From positions 20,800,481 through 20,864,480 of the forward strand of contig NC_083693.1 of the NCBI RefSeq assembly GCF_033118175.1: DNA of 64,000 nt. Direction: 5' to 3'. This document shows, piece after piece, positions 47,248 through 58,480 of the stretch (positions are counted from its first letter, which is position 1; each line of letters starts with the position of its first letter). The translations under genes were made by a program, and so were the position numbers. A model generated the notes under the pieces. It searched no databases. It was not told the origin of the DNA and saw only the letters and a list, made by a program, of their open reading frames with translations. The DNA is from Dama dama (Eukaryota; Chordata; Mammalia; Artiodactyla; Cervidae).

Positions 47248-47439
47248 AGGGATTTGAAAGCACACACTCCTCAGCCAGGTGGTCAAGGTCAACATGAATC
47301 AAACCATGTTGATAAATCATGTATCATGTAGACAGTATATACTCACGATGTGATGAATATAGGGCTTTGTTTCTGTGTCTCTCTTTTAATAACTCATAAT
47401 ACAAGCTTAATCATTAAAAAAAATCAGATAAATTTCAAT

Positions 47440-47835
47440 ATAGGGGCATCCCAGAAAATATCTTACTTGTATTCCTCAGCCTGTCAAGGTCATCAAAAGT
47501 GAGAAAAGTCTAAAAGGCTGTCACCCGCAAGATAAGCCTAAGGATACATGGCAACCTAATGTAATGTGGTGTCATCAGTGGGATCCTGGGACCGGAAAAG
47601 GACAGTATGCAAAAACTAAGGAGACATGAAGGATGTAGGAACTTCAGTTGATAAGAATGTACCAATACTGGTTCATTGATTGTGACGAATCTATTTAAGA
47701 TGTTAATAACTAATGAAAGGTGCTAGTAATAAGAGAACTTGGGTGTGGGATACAAGGCAACAGTCTATACTGTCTGCTTAACTTTTCAGCAAATATAAAA
47801 ATATTCTTAAAATCTAGTCTGTTTAAAAATAAATA
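47440..47835 (+). mobile_element. Retroelement 3' end, family unassigned
   Basis: gggatcctgggaccggaaaa, gataagaatgtaccaatact, gggtgtgggatacaaggc and a final aaataaataaataaa tail look like the 3' end of a mammal-wide retroelement. I cannot name it safely. Confidence 0.4.
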
Positions 47836-48394
47836 AATAAAGAGCAGATACTGTCCTGCCTCCCAGCCAAGCAGGACTGGAGTGCTAACTGCAAAATGGC
47901 AAAGTGAAAATAGGGTTCATAGAAAGAAGAAAAGGGCTGACCACTGCAGGTAGCATGATCACCCTGTGAAGAAGCATGGTGATGTGGTGTAGTCTGTGGC
48001 TTGAACTTCTTGCAATGGGCAAGGAGAGGCATGGGATGTTTACAGATGGGGTAGGGTAAACACAACCAAACTTGTTTTTTAAAGTTGAAGGGTGGGACCG
48101 GAGGTAATTATTGGGGGACAGTAAAATGGTAGTAGGGGTTGAGTATATTTCTTTTGGCAGTACGGCAACATTTGTAGTATTAATGTCTTTTCCACTACTT
48201 AAAACTAACCTCTAGGCTGAGTCATTTTTTACTAGTAGAAAGAATCCAGAAGAACTCAGATCAATTTGTTCTATTTTTTTCTTCTTTTTTTTTTGTTATT
48301 CAATTCATGTTGTGATAACAATATTGAGGGGTAAAGGCTTTGAGTGTCCACAACTACACTAAGGAACCCAGTATGAAGTTTATACGAATATGTC
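47836..48394. other. Unique sequence, no gene seen
   Basis: The minus-strand 80-codon frame at 47823-48065 has no domain. A T run lies at 48275-48296. Confidence 0.4.
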
Positions 48395-48480
48395 TCTGTT
48401 AATATCCCCATTGTATAGATGAGTAAACAGAGGCACAGAGAGTCCCAGGCCTAACAGGAAGAATTCAAATCATTCTACAA
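48395..48480 (-). mobile_element. MIR SINE fragment, antisense
   Basis: tatccccattgtatagatga, gtaaacagaggcacagagag fits the antisense MIR core. Confidence 0.6.
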
Positions 48481-48815
48481 CATATAACAATTTTTGCTGT
48501 CACAGTCGTTATATTTTTGCTGGTGAGGTTGTTGTTGTCACAAGTATTATTGTGATTAAAAGTGATGTTCTTTCATTTAATTAAAGGATGATTATTGTTA
48601 TCACTTTTGCTTTAAAAGCACTCATTACTGGATAAGTGAAACCACATAGACTTGTGAAAAGGAAACATGTCTAAACCAGGATATAGCAGAATATTTTGAA
48701 AACATGTCACCCTGGGTCACCAGATGGTGCAGTGTTCATCCCAGTACTGATGACACTGCTGCAGAATGAGAACAAATCTATGTGTAAAAAGCTATTTATT
48801 AGGTGTTGAAGCAAG
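48481..48815. other. Unique sequence
   Basis: No repeat or gene recognised. Confidence 0.4.
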
Positions 48816-48817
48816 TG

Positions 48818-49262
48818 TATTAGTTTTCTGTGGCTTTTGTAACAAATTGCCACAAAAAAAGTGTTGGCTTAAAGACAACAGGAAATTCTCTCTCAAACCT
48901 CTGGAGGCCACAAGTCTAAAATCTGCTGGACCACACTTCTACTGAAAGTTCTAGAAGAGATTCCTTCCTTCCCTCTTCTAGTTTCATAATACGAGATATC
49001 CCCTGGCTTGTAGCTACAAAGATCTAATCTTTGGTTCCATCTTCACATGGTCCTTTTCTCTCTGTATCTCTTTTGGGTGTGCCTCTTATAAGGAATCTTG
49101 TCATTGAATGTAGGGCTCATCCAGATAAACCCAAGATGAGCTCATCTCCAGGATCTTTAACTTAACTGCATTAACAAAGATGATTTTGCCCAAAATGGTC
49201 ATATTCACAGGTGCCAGGAATTAAAACATGCCTCTCTGGGGCCATTGTTTAAGCAAATTCGT
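48818..49262 (-). mobile_element. MaLR-type LTR (MLT1-like), antisense
   Basis: gtattagttttctgtggctt, acaaattgccacaaa, ctctggaggccacaagtct, cttcacatggtccttttctc and tgcctcttataaggaatctt follow the antisense MLT1 order over about 440 bases. Confidence 0.82.
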
Positions 49263-49367
49263 CTAAAATATTCATCCAAGATTCTATGAATTCCATTTGT
49301 TTAAAAGAATTGGTGGGGAAAACTTTTAATTTCTTTATACCATATGGTAATAAACACCACCACTCAT

Positions 49368-49570
49368 GTTGTTTAGTTGGTAAACCGTGTCCACCTCTTT
49401 TGTGACCCCATGGACTGCAGCCTGCCAGGCTCCTCTCGCCATGGGATTTCCAGGCAAGAATACTGGGGCGGGTTGCTATTTCCTTCTCCAGGGGATATTC
49501 CTGACCCAGGGATCAAACCCACATCTCCTGCATTGGCAGGTAGATTCTTTACCACTGAGCCACCAGATAA
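49368..49570 (-). mobile_element. Bov-tA SINE
   Basis: Antisense, gttgtttagttggtaaaccg to gagccaccagataaaacc. Head to head with the next SINE, 94 bases away. Confidence 0.92.
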
Positions 49571-49664
49571 AACCAAGCACCTGCTCAATACCTGATTGCC
49601 TTGTGCAAAGCGATATTGGTCACGATTTTAGAATGACTTTCCCATTCTTTTTGCTATTATCAGG

Positions 49665-49798
49665 AAGATCCCCTGGAGGAGGAAATGGCAACCCACTCCA
49701 GTATTTTTGCTTGGAAAATCCCATGGACAGAGGAGCCTGGCCGGCTACAGTCCATGGGGTCACCAAGAGTCAGACATGATTGAGCATGTACATGCGCA
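49665..49798 (+). mobile_element. Bov-tA SINE, 5'-truncated
   Basis: Sense copy lacking the tRNA-like head, starting aagatcccctggaggagg. A perfect 13-base target duplication, tgctattatcagg, lies at 49652-49664 and 49799-49811, which proves truncation at insertion. Confidence 0.96.
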
Positions 49799-49811
49799 TG
49801 CTATTATCAGG

Positions 49812-50149
49812 CTAGAAAGAAAGCTAGTGGTTGGAATTAGAATGTAGGGCTGTTGAGTTTTTCCTCCTCACCAGTAAGTCCTGAACTGAAATGTTCAGAT
49901 CCCTAGAGGTCTAGGAAGGCAGCAATAGGAGAGACCATGGGCTATTTCCTATGTTTTGAAAAGCCTGATTGAAACTATTCATTTGCCTATAGGTAAGACA
50001 AGCAGGATAACCAAAATGTAAAGTTTCTCTGATTTGGACTGGAATAGAATAAACTAAATGTAGTAACACTGACTGACTGCCTAATATTTTAAGTGATGAC
50101 AGGTAGTCATGTAGATGTTGCCTTTGTTCATTTCAAAAACAGAAAAGTC
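49812..50149. other. Unique sequence
   Basis: No repeat or gene recognised. Confidence 0.4.
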
Positions 50150-50228
50150 TTGTAGTCCCTATGGAAAATAGTACGGTGGTTTCTCAAAACACTAAAATGA
50201 CCCAGGAATCCCACTCCAGGGTGTATGG

Positions 50229-50250
50229 ATATATATATATATATATATAT
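50229..50250 (+). repeat. (AT)11 microsatellite
   Basis: Uninterrupted at run inside the L1. Confidence 0.9.
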
Positions 50251-50305
50251 GTACATATGTATGTGTACATATACCTAAAACAAATGAAAACACTAACTAG
50301 CAAAA

Positions 50306-50370
50306 CTGAAAGTGAAATTTTTGGTTGCTCAGTCAGGTCCAACTCTTTGCAAGCCCATGGACTGTAGACA
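50306..50370 (-). mobile_element. Bov-tA scrap
   Basis: ctgaaagtgaaatttttggttgct-type start, then gctcagtcaggtccaactct and cccatggactgtag. Only the tail third of a SINE, antisense. Confidence 0.82.
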
Positions 50371-51081
50371 ATTTGTAAAGATACACTCACCCTAACGCTC
50401 ATATCAGCATTATTCACAATCACCAGGATAAGGAAGTAATCTTTCTATTCATCAACAGATGGCTAAAGAAGATATAAACTATGAAATACTACTCAGCCAT
50501 AAAAAAGAAGAGAATTTTACCATTTACAGCAACATGGATGGACTTGAAGTGTATTATGCTAAATGAAATAGGTCAGACAGAAAAAGAAAAATATTGTGTT
50601 TTATCACTGATAGATATAATCTAAAAAAACACAAAAAACTAGTGAATATAGCAAAGAGGAAACATTCTCACAGATACAGAGAATGAACTATTAGTTACCA
50701 TTGGGGAGAGGGGAGTAGGCAGGGGCAAGGCAGGGTTTAAGAGGTACAAACTACAATGGATAAAATAAATAAGCTACAGTAAGATATTATATACCACAGG
50801 GAATATAGCCAATATTTTATAAAAACTGTAGATGAAGAATAATCTTTAAAAATTGTGAGTCACTATATTGTATATCTGTAACACATAAATATTGTACATC
50901 AACTATATATAAAGTTTTAAAAGTTAAAAAAATACAGAAAGGTCTGGTCAGAGTTGTTCAAGATATTCTGCTTACATGTACTCTGTCATGTGCTTCATCA
51001 AAAACCACTGTATGTTTGGGATGAAAGGTGAAGAAGGAGAGGCCATCGTGATAAATAGTTATAATGTTTGTTCTTTACTTG

Positions 51082-51271
51082 AGACTTCCTTGATGGCTCA
51101 GCAGTAAAGAATCTGCCTACAATGCAGGAGACACGGGTTCAATCCTTGGGGCGGGAAGATCCCCTGGAAGAGGAAATGGCAACCCACTCCAGTATTCTTG
51201 CTTGTGAAATCCCACAGACAGAGGAAGCTGGCCCTAGACGCGACTGGGTGACTGAGCACGCATACACGTCG
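51082..51271 (+). mobile_element. Bov-tA SINE, sense
   Basis: Head agacttccttgatggctcag. Flanked by tttacttg at 51074-51081 and 51272-51279. The tail has lost part of the ggctacagtccatggggtcg segment. Confidence 0.93.
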
Positions 51272-51279
51272 TTTACTTG

Positions 51280-52124
51280 TGCGTCAGGTTAAAGCGCAGT
51301 TTCATAAGCCATCTGAATTTGTGAGACACTTTTACCACCTGTACCTTGTAATTTCAGTAATTTAAGTTACAAGACTTCTTCCATACCCTCAAGACTGAAG
51401 ACTTCTACTGCAAGGACATTTTTAGTTAGCCTGACTTCCAATTATCTTGATAAAGATACATTTATTTTTACCTTATAAGCCAGTCAGGATAGAGAATTAA
51501 TATAAGGACCTAGTTTGAACAAGTAAAAAAAAAAAAAAACAAGCTTGGAGACAGAGGTCCATATATCTGTCTGTTCTACTGTCTATGCAGACAGCAGCTG
51601 TAAGCAATGGAGTGAGATAGTAATCAAGTTGATGAGTACAAGAGTTTTGTAGGGACTGCATTAGTGATGAATCTCAGCAGCTCTCTGTCGACACACAGCC
51701 CATGATTCAGACTTCCTAGCTTGTGAGAGGAGAGACCTTGAATCTCTGTCTCCTTACTTCAGCAACAGGGATTTTGTCAAAGGTCTATGGAAGTCTGGCA
51801 CTTTGGCGTGTATCATATCCATTCCACTTGAACAGTTACCGTAATCTTCTATTCCTGAGCTCACCATCATTATGCAGTTTCCCCTCAAATACGCTGTGGA
51901 AATTTTTCATACTGGGGAGATAAGAATAGCATGGTTCTTTATGACACCAGCTTCATATTTTGTAAGCATTTGTAAGCATCACAAACAGGCAGAGGCCTGT
52001 GGTTAAAAATGAGGTATCCGATTGTGGCTGTGACTCCATGGCCTGAAGTTGCTGAAAGCTTTGTTGATTGTCCAGTTAGTTTGATCAGTACTGACAGCAC
52101 AGTTACCCTACCCCAATGTGAAAG
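51280..52124. other. Unique sequence, no gene seen
   Basis: A run of about 15 A residues sits at 51525-51539. The 66-codon frame at 51723-51923 is unsupported. Confidence 0.4.
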
Positions 52125-52354
52125 GTGTCTGCTTCACATTTTTTAATAATACATTTATTAGGATATACCTCCACACCATATAGTTCACTAATTTAATGCA
52201 TACTCTTCAGCATCTTTGTTAGAATATTCACAAAGTTGCATACAGATCAGTCTTATCTAGTTCCAGAACATTTTCATCACCCCAAAAAGAGGCTGTATAA
52301 CCACAGCAATAACTCCTCATCTTCTCTTGCCCCCAGGCCCTTTGTTGTTTCTGT

Positions 52355-52604
52355 CTTTCAGTTGCTAAGTTGTGTCCAACTTTTTGCAATCCCACAGACT
52401 ATAGCATGACAGGCTTCCCTGTCCTTCATCATCTGCTGGAGTTTGCTCAAACTCATGTCCATTGAGTCCGTGATGCCATCCAACTATCTCATCCTCTGTC
52501 GCCCCCTTCTCCTCCTGCCTCCAATCTTTCCCAGCATCAGAGTCTTTTCCCAACATCCACATCTTTTCAGCTCTTCACATCAGGCGGCCAAAGTATTGGA
52601 GCTG
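52355..52604 (-). mobile_element. BovB 3' end nested in the L1, antisense
   Basis: Tail side gttgctaagttgtgtccaac, then ccatccaactatctcatcct, to catcaggcggccaaagtatt. By comparison with remembered L1 order, a piece of the host L1 seems to be missing at this site. Confidence 0.92.
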
Positions 52605-53215
52605 CATGTTCAGAGCTTCATTCCTTTTTGTGATGAACAGTGCATCGTGTGTACATACTGCATTCTGTTTATCCTTTCATCAGTTGAAAGACATTGGGGT
52701 TATTTCCACTTTGGGGCTATTATTAATTTTTAATTTCATTATTAATTATTAATATAATTTTGGTATAATTTGTTATGTGAACATATGTTTTCATATCTCT
52801 TGGATATACACCTGGGGTGAAATTTCTGGGTTATATGGTTATTAAGTTTAATATTTTGAGGAACTAGCCAACTGATTTTCAACATAGATTCATAATTCTG
52901 TCTTCCCACTAGCCGCAGATGATGTTTCAGTTTCTTCATATCCTTGCCAAAACTTGTTATTGCCCATCGTTTTTATTATGCTCATAAAAAGGGTGTGTGA
53001 AATGGTATTTTATCATGGTTTTGATTTACATTTCCTTAATAACTAATGACACTGAGCAGTTTCATTACTTACTGGCCATCTTTATATCTTCTTTTGGGAA
53101 ATGTTATTTTAGAATTTTTGCACATGTTTTCACTGGATTTTTTCCATTGTTGAGTTGTAATAATTCTTTAAATAATCAGAAAACATTTCTTTATCAGATA
53201 CACGGTGTGCAAATA

Positions 53216-53433
53216 GTTTGGGGTGGGGGCAATGGACCTTTGTTGCATCCTGTAGGATCTTTTGTGTGGCCCGGGGACTCACTAGTTGTGGAGCATGAGC
53301 TCAGTAGTTCCAGATGCAGACTTAGTTGCTCCACAGCATATGGGGTCTTAGTTCCCTGACCAAGGATCGAACCCACATCCCCTGCATTGCAAAGTGGATT
53401 CTTATCCACTGGACCACCAAGGAAGTCTCACTT
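53216..53433 (-). mobile_element. CHR-2-type SINE nested in the L1
   Basis: Antisense, full length: ggggtcttagttccctgacc, gatcgaacccacatcccctg, ccactggaccaccaaggaag. Flanked by tgcaaata at 53208-53215 and 53434-53441. Confidence 0.93.
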
Positions 53434-53649
53434 TGCAAATATTTTCTGAGATGAATGAATTCTTTCTTCACTTAGTTGATGACACTCTTTGAAGCACATT
53501 TTTAATTTTGATGGAGTTCAATTTATCTATTTTTTCTTGTGATTTTGCTGTCATATCTCAGAAACTGTTGTCTAAATCAAGGTCGTGACGGTCTCTTCCT
53601 ACATTTTCTTCTCAGAGTTTTGTGGTTTTAGCATCTATATTTAGGCCTT

Positions 53650-53872
53650 GGGGTTCCCTGGTGGCTCAGCCCATAGAGAATCTGCCTGCAATGCAGGAGA
53701 TCTGGGTTCAGTCACTGGGTTGGGAAGATCTCCTGGAGAAGGGAATGGCTACCCACTCCAGGACTCTTGCCCGGAAAATCCCAAGGACTAAAGAGCCTGG
53801 AGGGCTACCATCCATGGGGTGGCAAAAAGTGGGACATGACAGAATAACTAACACTTTCACTTTTCACTTTAG
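53650..53872 (+). mobile_element. Bov-tA SINE nested in the L1, sense
   Basis: Head ggttccctggtggctcagcc, tail acatgacagaataactaaca plus a ttcactttt stretch. L1 sequence resumes at about 53873. Confidence 0.93.
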
Positions 53873-55648
53873 ATTTCTCATCCATTTAGAGTTCACTTTT
53901 GTACATGGTTGGTGATAAAGGTCCAACTTCATTTTTGACATGGAGACACCCTAATGTCCTAGCAACGCTTGTTGAAAAGACTTGTCTTTTCCCCATTCAG
54001 TTTTCACGGAACTCTTGTCAAGAACTCAGTTCCCCATAAATGTAAGTATTTATTCCTGGATTCAATTCTGTTTCATTCATCTACATGTGTATTCTACGCC
54101 TGCAGCATATTATTTGATTACTGTAGTTACACAGCAAGTTTTCAAATCAGGAAGTGTGAACCCTCCAACTTTGTTATTTTTCAAGATTGTTTTAGCTATT
54201 CTCAGTCCCTTGAGTTTCCATGCTAATTTTGGAATTTTTCAATTTCTGCAAAGATGCCAAATGGTACGCTGATATAGATGACATTAATTCTTTAGGACAA
54301 TTTGGAGAATAATGACATTTTAACAGAATTCAGTGAACATGGGAAGTCTTTCCATTTGTTTAGATCATCTTCAATTTATTTCAATGATATTTTTCAGTTT
54401 TCAGTGTATTAGTGTGGCACTTCTTTTTTAAAATTTATTTCTATGGATTTTATTATTTTATGCTCTTGTGGATGTAATTATTTCTGAAATTGAATTTTTT
54501 ATATTTTTCATATCCTGTAATCTTGTTTTACTCATTTATCAATTGCAATAGTCTTGTGGTGGATTTGGCAGAATCTTATACACAAGATCATATCATCTGC
54601 AAATAGAGATAGTTTTAAAACTTCCTTTCCAATTTGGATGTTTTATTTCACTTTTCTTGTCTAATTTCTCTATCTAGAATCTATCATACACTGTTGAATA
54701 GAAGTTATGAGGGTAAAATTCATGTTTTGTTTTGATCTTAAGGGAAAGCATGTAATTTTTTACCATTAAATATGAAGTTAATTGTGGATTTTTTGTTGTT
54801 CTTCTTTATAAAGTTAAGCAAATTCTATACTGCTCTTAGGATTGTTATGTGATTTATCATGAAACTGTATTGAATATTTGTAATTTTTCTGCATTTTTGA
54901 GATAAGTATGTGAATTTTGTCATTTATTCTATAACATGGAGTATATGAATTAATTTTAGTATGTTGAAACAACCTTGAATTTCTGTAGCATATTCTATTT
55001 TGTTATGGTGTTTAGATCTTAATATACATTGTGAATAATAGTGACCTTATAGAATGAATTGGGAATTGTTTCCTCAATTTTAATTTCCTTGGAAACATTT
55101 GTGAAGGACTGGAGTTAATTCTTCATTAAATGTTTGGTAGAATTCACCAAAAAATTCATGCAGGTGGGTTTTTCTTAGTGAAATTATTTTTGTTATTAGT
55201 TCGTTCTCTTTACTTTTTATTGTTTATTCATATCTTCTATTTCTTCTTAAAGCAGCTTTAGTGTTTGTATCTTTCCAGGAATTTGTTCATTTCATCTAGA
55301 TTTTCAATTTGATGGCACGTAATAGTACATAATATTCCCTTGTGTTTTAATTATCTGTTTATATCTGAGGTGATGCCCTTCTTTTATTCCTAGTCTGAAT
55401 TGTCTTTCTTTCTTAGGCAGGATAACGGTTTGTCAATTCTGTTGATCTTTTCAAGAGCCAACTTTTATTTTGTTGGTTTTCTTTATTGTTTTTCTATTTT
55501 ATTTTTCATTAATTTCTGCACTATTTTTCATTATTTCCTTCATTCTACTTGCTTTCGGTTTAGTTTTCTTGCCTTTAACTAGTGTTGGTTTTTGTTTATT
55601 TTTGTTTTTCTCTAGTGGAAAATTTGGTTATTAGGAAAGTTCTTTTTT

Positions 55649-56484
55649 TCCTTTTAATTTTTTTTAATTGGGGTATAGTTGCTTTACAAGGCTGTACAAC
55701 AAAATGAATGAGCTACATGTACACATGTATCTCCTCCCTCTAAGCCTTCCCTCTGACACCTCCATCCCACCCATCTAGGTCACCACAGAATGAAGAGCTG
55801 AGCTCCCTGCACCCACAGCAGGTTCCCACCAGTTGCCTGTTTTACACGTGGTAGTGCACAAGCATGAGTTCCAAGCCCTGAACTCACACCCTCACCCCAC
55901 GCCCACACACCTGTCCTCTATGCATGTGTCTCTATCCCTCCCTGCACATGGGTTCATCTGTACCATTTTTCTAGATTTCACATATATGCATTTTTCTAAA
56001 AAAGACATACAGATGGCTCAGAGTTACATGAAAAGATGCTTAACATCAGTGGTTATTAGATGAAATGCAAACCAAAATTACAATTAAATGTCACTTCACA
56101 CTGGTCAGAATGACCATCATCAAAAAATTTACAAACAATAAGTGTTGAAGAGGGTGTGCAGAAACCCTCTTGCACTGTTGGTGGGAACGCAAGTTTATGG
56201 AGCTCTATGGAGAACAGTATGGAGGGGCCTTATAAAACTAAAAATAGAGCTACCCTATGATCCAGCAGTCCCACTACTAAGCATATGCCCTGGAGAAAAC
56301 CATAATTCAAAAAGATGCATGCACCCCAGTGCTCAGGGCAGCACTATTTACAATAACCAGGGCATGGAAGCAACCTCAATGTCCGTCGACAGACGGAAGG
56401 ATAAAGAAGATGTGGTATAAAAAAGAACAAAACCGGGTCATTTGTAAAGATGTGGATGGATCTAGAGAGTCTGTCATACAGAAT
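55649..56484 (-). mobile_element. Younger artiodactyl L1 with twin-priming inversion
   Basis: 55649-55997 is an antisense L1 3' end (gtatagttgctttacaaggc; gagctgagctccctgcaccc; tagatttcacatatatgcat). 55998-56484 is the neighbouring upstream part of the same L1 kind in the opposite orientation (gaaaagatgcttaacatcag; tgcactgttggtgggaacgc; aataaccagggcatggaagc). The two parts together are flanked by a 14-base duplication, gaaagttctttttt, at 55635-55648 and 56485-56498, so they came in as one insertion. Confidence 0.93.
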
Positions 56485-56837
56485 GAAAGTTCTTTTTTAA
56501 TATAAGTGTTTACAGCTGTACATTTTCCTCTAATGACTGTTTTAGCTATGTCTCATAAGATTTGCGTTATCATTTTAATTCAGTTGAAAGTATTTTGTAA
56601 TTTTCCTTTGAATTACAGAGGAAATTACAAAGATGAATCCCATTGTTTCTCCTTTGCCCATGGGTTACTTAGAAACATGTTTCATTTCCACATACCTCTA
56701 TTACAAAGCGATTGTTCTAATAAGCTCTATTCCTACTCCTTCCACTTCCACTGCCATGGACATACAAATTACAAATGAATAAACTATAAGCCTATCAACA
56801 CAATTTTATAAGGATAGTTTTATGCAGCTTTTAATAA

Positions 56838-57272
56838 TTCAGTTCAGTTCAGTCACTCAGTCGTGTCCAACTCTTTGCAACTCCATGAATCTTAGCACCC
56901 CAAGCCTCCCTGTCCATCACAAACTCCCGGAGTTTACTCAGACTCATGCCCATCGAGTCGGTGATGCCATCCAGCCATCTCATCCTCTGTCGCCCCCTTC
57001 TCCTCCTGCCCCCAATCCCTCCCAGCATCAGGGTCTTTTCCAGTGAGTCAACTGTTCGCATGAGGTGGCCAAAGTACTGAGTTTCAGCTTCAGCATCAGT
57101 CCTTCCAATGAACACCCAGGACTGATCTTCTTTAGGATGGACTGGTTGGATCTCCTTGCAGTCCAAGGAACTCTTAAGAGTCTTCTCCAACACCACAGTT
57201 CAGAAGCATCAATTTTTCGGCGCTCAGCTTTCTTCACAGACCAACTCTCACATCCATACATGACCACTGGAT
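56838..57272 (-). mobile_element. BovB 3' end nested in the L1, antisense
   Basis: Begins attcagttcagttcagtcac and ends ccatacatgaccactgg. The minus strand keeps a 115-codon stretch of the ORF2 C-terminus (56849-57196), one of the longer surviving BovB frames here, but it lacks the RT core. Confidence 0.95.
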
Positions 57273-58480
57273 TAGAAAAGATTAAAAAACTGTTACAAAT
57301 GAAAATACATTGATAATGTCTTTTATTTTTACCTATTATTTACCTCAACCAATGTTCTTCATTTCTTCATGTGGATTTAAGTTACTGTTTAATATCCTTT
57401 TATTTCAGGCTGAAGTAAGCTTTTATTATTACTATTATTTCTTGTGGAGCAGACATGCTACACATGTATTCTCTGATTTAGCTTACTTGAGAATGTCTTA
57501 ATCACTTTATTTTTCAAGGTTACTTTTGCGGTTTGTAGAATTCTTAGCTGACAGTCTTCTATTTCAGCACTTTAAGTATGCCATTGCACTGCCTTCTAAC
57601 CAGCCAGATCCCTAGAGAAAAGTCAGATGTTATCTTACTAAAGATAGCTTGCAGATGATAAGTTGTTTTTCTCTTGTTACTTCAGCATTCTTTCTTTATC
57701 TTGGCCTTCAACAATTTGACTAAGATGTCTCTCACATGGATCTTCTTGTGTTTATTCTACATATAAATTATTGAGCTACTTGGATTACAGAATACTACTT
57801 TTTGTCAAATTTGGGAATGTTAGGGCCATTATATCTTCAGATAGTCTTTATACACCTCCTTCTCTCTCTATTCCTCCTGGAGCCCACATTATCCATATGT
57901 TGGCATGCTTGATCATGTCCCATAAACCCAAAAAGGCTCTTTTATTTTTCATTATTCCTGATATTTTCCTTCTCAGACTGAATAATCTCAATTGACCTTT
58001 ATTCATAGTAGCTGATTCTTCTGTCAGTGGCATCCCTTGATGAACCCCTTTAGCTGTATTGCTTCTCAATTTTAGAATTTCTGCATAATTCTTTTTTTAA
58101 TTTCCTGTTTCTTTACTGATGTTCTTTATTTGGTGATATATATTTCTCATCCTTTATATATGTTTTCCATCAGTTCTTTTCACATATTTATAATAGTTGG
58201 TTTAAATGAGGGTAAGTTTAACACCTTACTAGATTTCTCAGGGTCAGCTCCTAATGACTGCTTGTTTTTCCCATGGTCTGTGTATGGTTTATATGTTCCT
58301 GTTTCATTGCGTATCTTGTAAGTTTTTATTGATTAACTGGACATTTAGAATAATGTTAAGTATCACCTCTAGAAATCAATTCTCTCTCCTGCTAGGATTT
58401 GCGGTCATTGTTATTTGCTTTGTTATTATTATTGTCTAGTAATTTTTTGGGCTAATTCTTTAAAGTGTGTATTTGTCATG

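Larger units (their letters stand above)
50150..50935 (+). mobile_element. L1 3' end, sense, with two later inserts
   Basis: tactactcagccataaaaaa, tgctaaatgaaataggtcag, attagttaccattggggag and catcaactatatataaag are in L1 order, ending in an A-rich tail. Interrupted by an (AT)n run and a SINE scrap. Confidence 0.88.
52125..58480 (-). mobile_element. Old L1/HAL1-like element, antisense, about 6 kb with nested insertions
   Basis: Reading left to right it follows an antisense L1 from the 3' UTR (ttcatcaccccaaaaagagg; ttgaggaactagccaactga) through ORF2. Codons at 54592-54603 on the minus strand give FADD, the L1 reverse transcriptase motif. Further on come gttttagctatgtctcataa and, at 57300-58450, a HAL1-like 5' region (cagcactttaagtatgccat; atatgttggcatgcttgatc). 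Five younger elements interrupt it. Full of stops and indels. Confidence 0.82.

Noticed and set aside
49387..49779. 130-codon plus-strand frame
   Set aside because: Spans the head-to-head SINE pair. Purely repeat-derived.
56849..57196. 115-codon minus-strand frame as a host gene
   Set aside because: It is BovB ORF2 C-terminal sequence in the correct LINE orientation, so it is a transposon remnant.
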